From NCBI GenBank assembly GCA_019695435.1, contig JACTVF010000193.1:1-5152 (forward strand): DNA of 5,152 nt, in the 5' to 3' direction. The notes below the pieces were generated by a model. It was not told the DNA's origin and searched no databases. It was given only the letters and a program-made list of their open reading frames with translations. Numbering within the stretch: the stretch's first letter is position 1; each line of letters starts with the position of its first letter. The translations under genes and the position numbers were made by a program. This stretch comes from Methanoregulaceae archaeon (GTDB lineage: Archaea; Halobacteriota; Methanomicrobia; Methanomicrobiales; Methanospirillaceae). Shown piece after piece: positions 1 to 4,108 of this stretch.

Positions 1-110
1 AGCTCCCTGCCTTTCCACTCGGCAAAGGACGTAGGAAGAGCAGAGCCCTTGTGGTCCCTGAAGGCTATCTCATCGAGCCAGCGGTCTCCGCCCCGGTTCT
101 CCACCTTCAT
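1..110 (-). CDS. Start of an unknown gene, runs off the window
   Basis: ATG 110 lies one base after the upstream TGA (TGAGATG arrangement), and the frame is open through 36 codons to base 1. The visible part starts MKVENRGGDRWLDEIAFRD and ends near AEWKGRE; it is hydrophilic with no recognisable motif. Placement in the same packed series and absence of stops are the only support. Confidence 0.6.
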   Translation of the reverse strand, partial: MKVENRGGDRWLDEIAFRDHKGSALPTSFAEWKGRE

Positions 111-111
111 C

Positions 112-219
112 TCAGGCCATCCCGTTGATCCATGCCATCGCCGAGACCATGAGAGCAGCCACGACCGCTATCAGGACCACGAAGACCAGCAGCAAGGCCA
201 GTTTGCCGAGGAACCCCAT
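112..219 (-). CDS. Single-span membrane micro-protein, 35 residues
   Basis: MGFLGK is followed by a long hydrophobic helix (about residues 7-29, rich in Leu, Val and Ala) and a short WINGMA end. There is one Lys before the helix and no cleavage site, so it is probably an anchored micro-protein. ATG 219 follows the upstream TAG directly and in frame. GGAGG at 231-235, 11 bases before the start, argues for independent initiation. It ends in TGA at 112-114, one base short of touching the next ATG. No family recognised. Confidence 0.68.
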   Translation of the reverse strand: MGFLGKLALLLVFVVLIAVVAALMVSAMAWINGMA

Positions 220-378
220 CTATGGGCTCGCCTCCGCGAAGGTCTTGTGCTCCCAATGCTTCGGATGGCACCAGCACTTGCAGGTGGTCTCGAGGCCGGA
301 GCGCCCGTGGTGGCCTACGCACCCTGGATAGACCACGGACTTCTGGCGCTCGTCGCAATCGCGCGTGTGGTCGCTCAT
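220..378 (-). CDS. Cys/His-rich small protein, 52 residues
   Basis: Starts MSDHTRDCDERQ and carries Cys 8, Cys 20, His 23, His 24, then CKCWCHPKHWEH with Cys 33, 35, 37 and His 38, 41, 44. That is ample for one or two zinc sites in a 52-residue protein, though no named fold fits. AGGGAG (387-392) lies eight bases before ATG 378, and the start overlaps the HTH gene as ATGA. It ends in TAG (220-222), followed directly in frame by the ATG of the membrane micro-protein; readthrough would give an 88-residue tail-anchored metal-binding protein. Confidence 0.72.
   Translation of the reverse strand: MSDHTRDCDERQKSVVYPGCVGHHGRSGLETTCKCWCHPKHWEHKTFAEASP
231..235 (-). promoter_or_regulatory. Ribosome binding site for the membrane micro-protein
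   Basis: A full GGAGG lies 11 bases before ATG 219. Spacing is slightly long, but it bears on whether the TAG at 220-222 is a stop with re-initiation or is read through. Confidence 0.45.
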
Positions 379-641
379 GTCTCCCGCTCCCTGAGCGTTG
401 GGGGCAGCTTGGTGAACATCTCGAGGAGCCGACGGACCGGAGGCGTTATCTCAGAGTCTGGCACCTCGTAGGACTTCCTTGCCTCAATCTCGCTCCTCCC
501 TCCTTCGTAGTCCGGACGGTTCAGCAGCGCCTGCCCCACGGTCGTCGTAGAGCACCCGAAGACCCACGCGGCCTGCTCGTAGGTCGCACCCTTCTCCACG
601 AGCGCCCGGATGGCCTCATAGTCGAACTTCCTGTGTGTCAT
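375..641 (-). CDS. Small helix-turn-helix DNA-binding protein, 88 residues
   Basis: Residues 6-42 (FDYEAIRALVEKGATYEQAA, then FGCSTTTVGQALLNR) form a helix-turn-helix of the resolvase/homeodomain-like type, with GATYEQAAWVFGCSTTTV as the turn and recognition helix. The C-terminal half is charged and acidic-basic (YEGGRSEIEARKS) and may dimerise. Such proteins act as small regulators, terminase small-subunit-like adaptors or recombinase DNA-binding arms; nothing here decides. I chose ATG 641 because it forms the same ATGA overlap as its neighbours; ATG 662, in frame, would add seven residues inside the upstream gene. Confidence 0.82.
   Translation of the reverse strand: MTHRKFDYEAIRALVEKGATYEQAAWVFGCSTTTVGQALLNRPDYEGGRSEIEARKSYEVPDSEITPPVRRLLEMFTKLPPTLRERET
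387..392 (-). promoter_or_regulatory. Ribosome binding site for the 52-residue Cys/His-rich gene
   Basis: AGGGAG is eight bases upstream of ATG 378, inside the end of the HTH gene. It supports the short gene as translated in its own right. Confidence 0.55.
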
Positions 642-1381
642 ATCCTCGGCTTCACCCACCATCTTCCTGCGTCCTTTATCATCTCCAGCTTGTCGAAGCG
701 ATCCTCGCGGGCGTACCTCGCGAACGTCTCAGAGGAATACTTGCCGAACACCGGGTCCACGGTCAGGCTGACGGCTATCTCAGCGAGGTCCTGGGCGAGG
801 AAGAGACTGCCGAACTTTGAGTTCTCGGTCATAAGTCCTTGACGCTCCAGCTCTTTGAACACGCTCCCGTCTGCTATGATGCGGTCCCACGCTGCCCTCT
901 GTGGGTCGTGCTTCGCTGACTCCAGGCTCGATGCCTCAGGGGGAGACCCGCCGATGCTCTCTCTCTTTTGGCTGCTTGCGGCTGCGGGAGTTTGTTTCCA
1001 CTGGAGACGGCGCTCCTCGTTCTGCTTGTGGGAGTTGCAGGAGGAGCACATGAGCTGGATGTCCTTGAGGAGCCTGCTGGTCCTCCTGCCGTTGATGTGA
1101 TCGAAGTCCGCCCCTGAGGGGTTGGCGAAGGGGGAATCTCCCATAGCGCAGATGCCAGGATAGCGCCCCATGCAGCGGTTCCCGTCCCGAAGGACGAAGT
1201 AGGCCGCATCGAAGAGGCGCTGCTTGCCCTCGGCCCTGTCCCCGTAGTACGCCACATCGTCAGGCCCCATCATCCGGGTCTCCTTCTTGCCCTTCCAGAT
1301 TATCGAGACGTTGAAGAACTCCTGCGACATCCCGGCTGGAATGGTTCCAGTGGAAACGGAGGGGTGGGGGAGTTCACTCAT
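638..1381 (-). CDS. HNH-domain protein with N- and C-terminal extensions, 247 residues
   Basis: The central HNH nuclease region spans residues 66-120: RDGNRC (Cys 70), Cys 78, ADFDHING (Asp 94, His 95, Asn 97), and LMCSSCNSHK (Cys 112, Cys 115, His 118). The cysteine pairs should bind a structural zinc. The first pair is spaced by seven residues instead of two, and the usual central Asn (as in NLQLLC) is replaced by Asp 107 in KDIQLMC, so activity is uncertain. A 60-residue N-terminal part is unrecognised. A Ser/Pro/Ala-rich linker (131-160) leads to a helical C-terminal domain (163-247) ending in GRWWVKPRI. The start at ATG 1381 overlaps the preceding stop as ATGA, with AAGG ten bases upstream. 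The extra domains may supply target binding. Confidence 0.85.
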   Translation of the reverse strand: MSELPHPSVSTGTIPAGMSQEFFNVSIIWKGKKETRMMGPDDVAYYGDRAEGKQRLFDAAYFVLRDGNRCMGRYPGICAMGDSPFANPSGADFDHINGRRTSRLLKDIQLMCSSCNSHKQNEERRLQWKQTPAAASSQKRESIGGSPPEASSLESAKHDPQRAAWDRIIADGSVFKELERQGLMTENSKFGSLFLAQDLAEIAVSLTVDPVFGKYSSETFARYAREDRFDKLEMIKDAGRWWVKPRI

Positions 1382-1482
1382 GGGAACGACGCCTTACACC
1401 TTGAACAGATGTGGTAGTGGTTGCCGAAGCCGTAAGCAGGGACTATCTTATGCCCAAGAATCTTGCACAAAACTCCGTTCAT
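1378..1482 (-). CDS. Micro-protein, 34 residues, zinc-finger-like
   Basis: Begins MNGVLCKILGHKIVP and ends with HICSRCKASFP. Cys 6 and His 11, with Cys 26 and Cys 29 in a CxxC, make a plausible single zinc site (His 22 and His 24 are also available). Short phage proteins with a CxxxGHK start and a CxxC end are familiar, which supports a real gene, but their role is not known to me. The ribosome site is weak (only a TGGGG run upstream), so expression probably relies on coupling through the ATGA overlap. It overlaps the following HNH gene by ATGA too. Confidence 0.65.
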   Translation of the reverse strand: MNGVLCKILGHKIVPAYGFGNHYHICSRCKASFP

Positions 1483-1592
1483 GCTTCGTAGCCCCAGAGA
1501 ATTTCCATCATGTCATCAATCTTCTTTTGCTTGGCTTTCCAGTATGCCATCCATTCCACCTCGAATAACTCAGTTCCCCAGGTGCCAGTCAT
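1479..1592 (-). CDS. Micro-protein, 37 residues, unknown
   Basis: Starts MTGTWGTELFEVEW and ends MMEILWGYEA. It is Trp-rich (four Trp) and acidic at both ends with a Lys-rich centre (KAKQKKID), probably a short amphipathic helix. It has a good ribosome site (AAGGGAG at 1602-1608, nine bases before the start) and ATGA overlaps on both sides, the main reasons to accept it. No homologue recognised. Confidence 0.62.
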   Translation of the reverse strand: MTGTWGTELFEVEWMAYWKAKQKKIDDMMEILWGYEA

Positions 1593-1843
1593 GGCAAATA
1601 ACTCCCTTGGATGAGTTCAGGATTGAAACCTTTTGACCTCAGAGCGACTGCTTGCCTATCATAGATCGTCTTTTCCTGGTGACAGCCCGAACAGAGGACT
1701 TGAAGGTTTTGAATCTCATGTTGTCCCCCGGCTTGCAGACACCTTATATGGTCAATCTCAAGCTTTTCAGTAGCGCCGCAAATCGCGCACTTCTGTCCCA
1801 GAATCTGTTTGATGATTTTGCCCCAGTTTCTATCGTCCGTCAT
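1589..1843 (-). CDS. Compact HNH endonuclease, 84 residues
   Basis: A complete small HNH (McrA-like) nuclease. CAIC (Cys 19, Cys 22) and CSGC (Cys 51, Cys 54) should hold a structural zinc; EIDHI (Asp 31, His 32), Asn 46 in IQNLQVLC, and His 55 form the H-N-H catalytic ββα-metal site. The whole protein is little more than this domain, with a short C-terminal tail. ATG 1843 overlaps the upstream stop as ATGA with GGAG ten bases upstream. Codon choice differs from the GC-rich genes: only one of nine Ile codons is ATA and many codons end in A or T, while all four Arg codons are AGA/AGG, hinting at separate acquisition. It may be a homing-type, restriction or packaging nuclease; the sequence cannot tell which. 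Confidence 0.92.
   Translation of the reverse strand: MTDDRNWGKIIKQILGQKCAICGATEKLEIDHIRCLQAGGQHEIQNLQVLCSGCHQEKTIYDRQAVALRSKGFNPELIQGSYLP
1602..1608 (-). promoter_or_regulatory. Ribosome binding site for the 37-residue micro-protein
   Basis: AAGGGAG sits nine bases before ATG 1592, one of the clearest Shine-Dalgarno runs in the window. It supports a gene that length cut-offs would drop. Confidence 0.6.
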
Positions 1844-2052
1844 AGCCGATAGACTCCATAGATGACTAATGGAAGGGCGTTTTCTGTGACCCTACAGGGT
1901 ATAGATTTAACTACTTGGTCAATCTTCCTTACCCTTGTCCGTCGGCTCTCCAATGCCGTAGACAAATGTGGGGGCCACTCCCGAGCCTGGGCGGTGAAGG
2001 ATGGCCTCCATTCGGCGCAGATACTGCAGTCTGGATTTGAACAGTTGTTCAT
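1840..2052 (-). CDS. Unknown 70-residue protein with N-terminal Cys cluster
   Basis: The N-terminus holds Cys 4, Cys 9 and Cys 12 (MNNCSNPDCSIC), with a lone Cys 53, so one metal site is possible but incomplete. The middle is Arg-rich (ESRRTRVRKIDQ). No family recognised. Support is mainly positional: GAGGAG at 2064-2069 lies 11 bases before ATG 2052, and both ends are ATGA overlaps. Bases are richer in A/T than in the upstream genes, a change that continues to about base 1400. Confidence 0.65.
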   Translation of the reverse strand: MNNCSNPDCSICAEWRPSFTAQAREWPPHLSTALESRRTRVRKIDQVVKSIPCRVTENALPLVIYGVYRL

Positions 2053-2267
2053 CGTGACTTTCTCTCCTCGTTGATGGCTTTTGCCTCCCAGTACCGGGCC
2101 TGGGCCTTTATGATCCTCTTCCTTTCGTCAGAGTACGCCATCCAGCCCCATGTAGTAAGCCCCACTACGAAACAAACTCCGGCAAGCAACCAGTTAAGAT
2201 TGAAGGCGACCATGAGATACAGCCCACCAATGATTAAGATTGCAGGCCCCACATTCCAATCGGTCAT
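2049..2267 (-). CDS. Small membrane protein with two transmembrane helices
   Basis: 72 residues. Two hydrophobic stretches, roughly 7-23 (GPAILIIGGLYLMVAF) and 27-44 (LLAGVCFVVGLTTWGW), joined by a very short turn, form a helical hairpin. The C-terminal third (47-72) is charged and helical (DERKRIIKAQARYWEAK), probably facing the cytoplasm by the positive-inside rule. AAGGTG lies eight bases before ATG 2267, and the start overlaps the polymerase stop as ATGA. No family recognised. Hairpin proteins in viral blocks can be holin-like or superinfection factors, but nothing specific supports that here. Confidence 0.8.
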   Translation of the reverse strand: MTDWNVGPAILIIGGLYLMVAFNLNWLLAGVCFVVGLTTWGWMAYSDERKRIIKAQARYWEAKAINEERKSR

Positions 2268-2866
2268 AGTGATGGCACCTTGGGCTCGACTATGCGCTGC
2301 TCCGGGGGTAGGAAGGGGACCCCGAGGACTCTGAATACATCCTCCTCTTCCGGGGTGGCTATGTCCCTGAAGTCGAAAGTCCCGTTCGTGCCGCCGCAGG
2401 CCTTGTTTATAGTCCCGTCGAGGTTGACCGTCTGCCTCAGCCGCCCCTCTGAAACCACTATGCCCTCACGGTTGCCCTGCTGGACAAGCCAGTGAGAGAA
2501 GTCGGCATCCCCGGTTCGGATTGTGAAGATGACGCCCCACTGGGCCGGCGGGATGACCACGAAGACGTCCAGTTTCTCTCCCTTGTACTTCAGGCGGTAG
2601 TATTTCGGACCGCATGGGGCCTTCTTGCCCGCCTTGTCCTTGTCGCCCTTCTCGAAGAAGCCGCTGCTGAGCAGGAGATGGATCTCCTCGTCCACCGAAT
2701 TGGCATAGCCGAAGACAAGCTCCCTCCTCGGTGAACAGACTATCTCGATGTCGTGGGGCTCCTCCTTCTTCCTCCTGACGCCTCCGGCAATCTCGATTCT
2801 TTCGCAGTCCGGCCCCAGCGTCTCCTTGACTTCTAGGGCTAAAGCGAGCGCGGTCTGGTAGTTCAT
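2264..2866 (-). CDS. Minimal family-X DNA polymerase-like nucleotidyltransferase
   Basis: A palm-type nucleotidyltransferase predicted to add nucleotides to DNA ends or fill short gaps. Visible motifs in order: GGVRRKK (28-34), DIEIV (39-43) with metal ligands Asp 39 and Glu 41, KLDVFVV (98-104) with the third acid Asp 100, FTIRTGDADF (114-123) corresponding to the TGS.xF nucleotide-binding turn, and a C-terminal TPEEEDVFRVLGVPFLPPEQR-type segment (171-191) typical of family X ends. The N-terminal 8-kDa lyase/HhH domain of Pol beta is absent, and only about 25 residues precede the palm. At 200 residues it is close to other minimal viral family-X enzymes such as that of African swine fever virus. 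The usual DxD is DxE here. Both ends are ATGA overlaps, so it is coupled to an HNH nuclease upstream and a membrane protein downstream. Confidence 0.85.
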   Translation of the reverse strand: MNYQTALALALEVKETLGPDCERIEIAGGVRRKKEEPHDIEIVCSPRRELVFGYANSVDEEIHLLLSSGFFEKGDKDKAGKKAPCGPKYYRLKYKGEKLDVFVVIPPAQWGVIFTIRTGDADFSHWLVQQGNREGIVVSEGRLRQTVNLDGTINKACGGTNGTFDFRDIATPEEEDVFRVLGVPFLPPEQRIVEPKVPSL

Positions 2867-3327
2867 GGTGATTTCAGCGCCTTCTCGAGCGTCATCTGCT
2901 TCTTTCGCCGGTAGCGCTCCTTGTCGTACTTGCTCTTGCAGATTTTACATATGCTTCCTCTCGTTCCTCTGCTGTATGGATGGCCCTCATCGCAAGTTCC
3001 CCGCCTTCGCCTTATCACGCCAGGAGATTCGCCCCTGAGAACATTTTCCCGCATCGAGACAGGTTCAAGATGTTCTGGATTCACGCATAGGCTGTTTCGA
3101 CAGAGGTGGTCCAAGGTCTTTCCATCTGGGATTGGGCCCCTCAGAAGTTCGAAAGCAACCCTGTGGGCAAGTTGGAACTTCCCCGGCGTTATCATCACTC
3201 TTCCATATCCATCCATGGGCCTCGTCGTGTTCGCCGTCCAGAGCCAGCATGATTCGGTCTTCCTCACTTTGGGCCAGAACCTCTCTTCAATTCTCTTCCG
3301 CTTTCGCTGATATTGACCAGTTGGCAC
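2863..3327 (-). CDS. HNH endonuclease with C-terminal zinc-finger tail
   Basis: A predicted metal-dependent DNA nuclease of the type common in phages. The N-terminal RFWPKV...CWLWT segment (residues 17-31), GYGR (40-43), AHR (54-56), LDHLC (72-76) and CVNPEHLEP (81-89), with Asn 95, match the HNH family that cuts through a beta-beta-alpha metal fold. A second cluster, CDEGH (Cys 112, His 116) plus CKIC (Cys 127, Cys 130), is a zinc finger often found behind this domain, followed by a Lys/Arg-rich end. GTG 3327 is the first start after in-frame stops at 3334-3336 and 3343-3345, and keeps the family-conserved RFWPKV. A second GTG at 3267 would overlap the upstream stop as GTGA but would drop that motif. 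It ends in an ATGA overlap with the polymerase-like gene. Confidence 0.9.
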   Translation of the reverse strand: MPTGQYQRKRKRIEERFWPKVRKTESCWLWTANTTRPMDGYGRVMITPGKFQLAHRVAFELLRGPIPDGKTLDHLCRNSLCVNPEHLEPVSMRENVLRGESPGVIRRRRGTCDEGHPYSRGTRGSICKICKSKYDKERYRRKKQMTLEKALKSP

Positions 3328-3452
3328 GGCTTTCTATCCATGTCAGCTGTATATACGTCTAAGCGAATCTGCACATTCCAGCATGAAGCGACATGGAATA
3401 CATCTATGGAGGTCATGTCCCGTCCACAACCAGGGCACTTTAGTTTGCTCAT
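3264..3452 (-). CDS. Small CCHC-type zinc-binding protein, 62 residues
   Basis: The N-terminus carries CPGCG (Cys 6, Cys 9), with His 20 and Cys 24 in the FHVASC segment; together these could form one zinc site. The remainder is hydrophilic with a basic C-terminus (ELKRGSGPK). ATG 3452 overlaps the upstream stop as ATGA, and a GGGAG run lies about nine bases upstream. The last 64 bases overlap the HNH gene that starts at GTG 3327. The frame stays open upstream of ATG 3452, but that part is antisense-like shadow sequence of the upstream genes, so the coupled ATG is chosen. No enzyme motif is visible; a role as a small nucleic-acid or protein-binding accessory is a guess. Confidence 0.72.
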   Translation of the reverse strand: MSKLKCPGCGRDMTSIDVFHVASCWNVQIRLDVYTADMDRKPCQLVNISESGRELKRGSGPK

Positions 3453-3577
3453 CCCAGCCATCTCCCGCCGCAGTAGGGCTTGCCGTTCTGGCTCCGGTGA
3501 TAGGGCACCAGGATGACCCCGTCGCTGATTCTCTCGGTGGGAATCTGGATGCCGCAGCAGGGGCAGATGTTCTCCAT
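3449..3577 (-). CDS. Zinc-ribbon-like small protein, 42 residues
   Basis: A short frame starting with ATG directly after the TAG of the preceding gene and ending in TGA that overlaps the next start as ATGA. It begins MENICPCCG, with Cys at 5, 7 and 8, and ends with PYCGG (Cys 36); His 27 could also bind metal. This is the layout of a minimal zinc ribbon, though one knuckle is incomplete. AAGGG lies seven bases before the start, supporting independent initiation. Because it is in the frame of the upstream gene, it could instead be a C-terminal domain reached by UAG readthrough. Partner or substrate unknown. Confidence 0.7.
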   Translation of the reverse strand: MENICPCCGIQIPTERISDGVILVPYHRSQNGKPYCGGRWLG

Positions 3578-4108
3578 CTATCGTCCCTTCACCAGTTGCC
3601 CTTTCAGCCGCTGCGCCAGTATGGACTCCATCTCGGCCTTCACTTCGGTCGGCAAGAAGTACGGATTGGGGACATAGCAGGACTTCCTCCCTTGCCTCAG
3701 CGATATGGCCGCGGGAACCGTGTCCTTGCCCCTGTGCTCGAGGTACCACTTCTGGTCTGCGAGCTCGTTGAACCTTCGCCGCACGGTTATCGGGAAGGAG
3801 GAGCCCAGCACGGGCCTGCCCCAGCGCCATTCCTCGCCGCCATCTATGAGGCTGTTGATCTCAGCCGCGACCAGCTGGACCCCGAAGCCTATCTCCAGCG
3901 GCACCCTCTTCTCATTCCAGTAGCGGTACAGGACACGCTTGGCGACCTCGCGGATGCTGTCGAGGTAGTCTTTGCTGGAGTCGAAGTCCCAATGCGGTGT
4001 GGCTATCCTGCCGGTCCGGGATGCTTCGATTATCCTGTCCCCGGTCTCGCCCTTCTGGGCCAGCTCCAGGGCGGTCTGGAGGAACTTCTCGATCTTGTCG
4101 TCGGTCAT
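3578..4108 (-). CDS. Unrecognised 176-residue protein, possible winged-helix C-terminal half
   Basis: I do not recognise a family. The protein is soluble, charged and mostly helical-looking, with no signal peptide or membrane segment. The stretch at residues 105-118 (PITVRRRFNELADQ), followed by basic and aromatic residues (KWYLEHRGKD), resembles a recognition helix and wing of a winged-helix fold; this is inference only. ATG 4108 overlaps the methyltransferase stop as ATGA and has GGAG eight bases upstream. Codon use is the clearest in the window: by hand count Arg is AGG in 8 of 17 cases and Ile is ATA in 7 of 11. It ends in TAG (3578-3580), followed at once and in frame by the ATG of the next gene, so readthrough would give a 219-residue protein with a zinc-ribbon tail. 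Confidence is for a real coding sequence, not for function. Confidence 0.85.
   Translation of the reverse strand: MTDDKIEKFLQTALELAQKGETGDRIIEASRTGRIATPHWDFDSSKDYLDSIREVAKRVLYRYWNEKRVPLEIGFGVQLVAAEINSLIDGGEEWRWGRPVLGSSFPITVRRRFNELADQKWYLEHRGKDTVPAAISLRQGRKSCYVPNPYFLPTEVKAEMESILAQRLKGQLVKGR
3585..3589 (-). promoter_or_regulatory. Ribosome binding site for the 42-residue zinc-ribbon gene
   Basis: AAGGG lies seven bases before ATG 3577, within the last codons of the upstream gene. It matters because it favours separate initiation after the TAG over a readthrough fusion. Confidence 0.45.

Noticed and set aside
222..842. A 206-residue plus-strand open frame
   Set aside because: It lies opposite the HTH, Cys/His and HNH genes, whose motifs and ATGA couplings are clear; its own product is Arg/Ser/Pro-rich with no domain.
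874..1257. A second minus-strand frame of 127 residues within the large HNH gene
   Set aside because: Its product is Thr/Ser/Ala-rich low-complexity sequence, while the overlapping frame has the HNH motif.
1890..1920. An A/T-rich TATA-like patch about 60 bases upstream of the compact HNH gene
   Set aside because: It lies within a coding sequence and codes plausibly there (KIDQVVKSIP). There is no paired BRE-like or -35 element I can defend, so I do not call a promoter.
3453..3830. An upstream extension of the 62-residue zinc protein to 188 residues
   Set aside because: The extra part overlaps the 176-residue and 42-residue genes out of frame and looks like shadow sequence; the ATGA-coupled ATG at 3452 is the better start.
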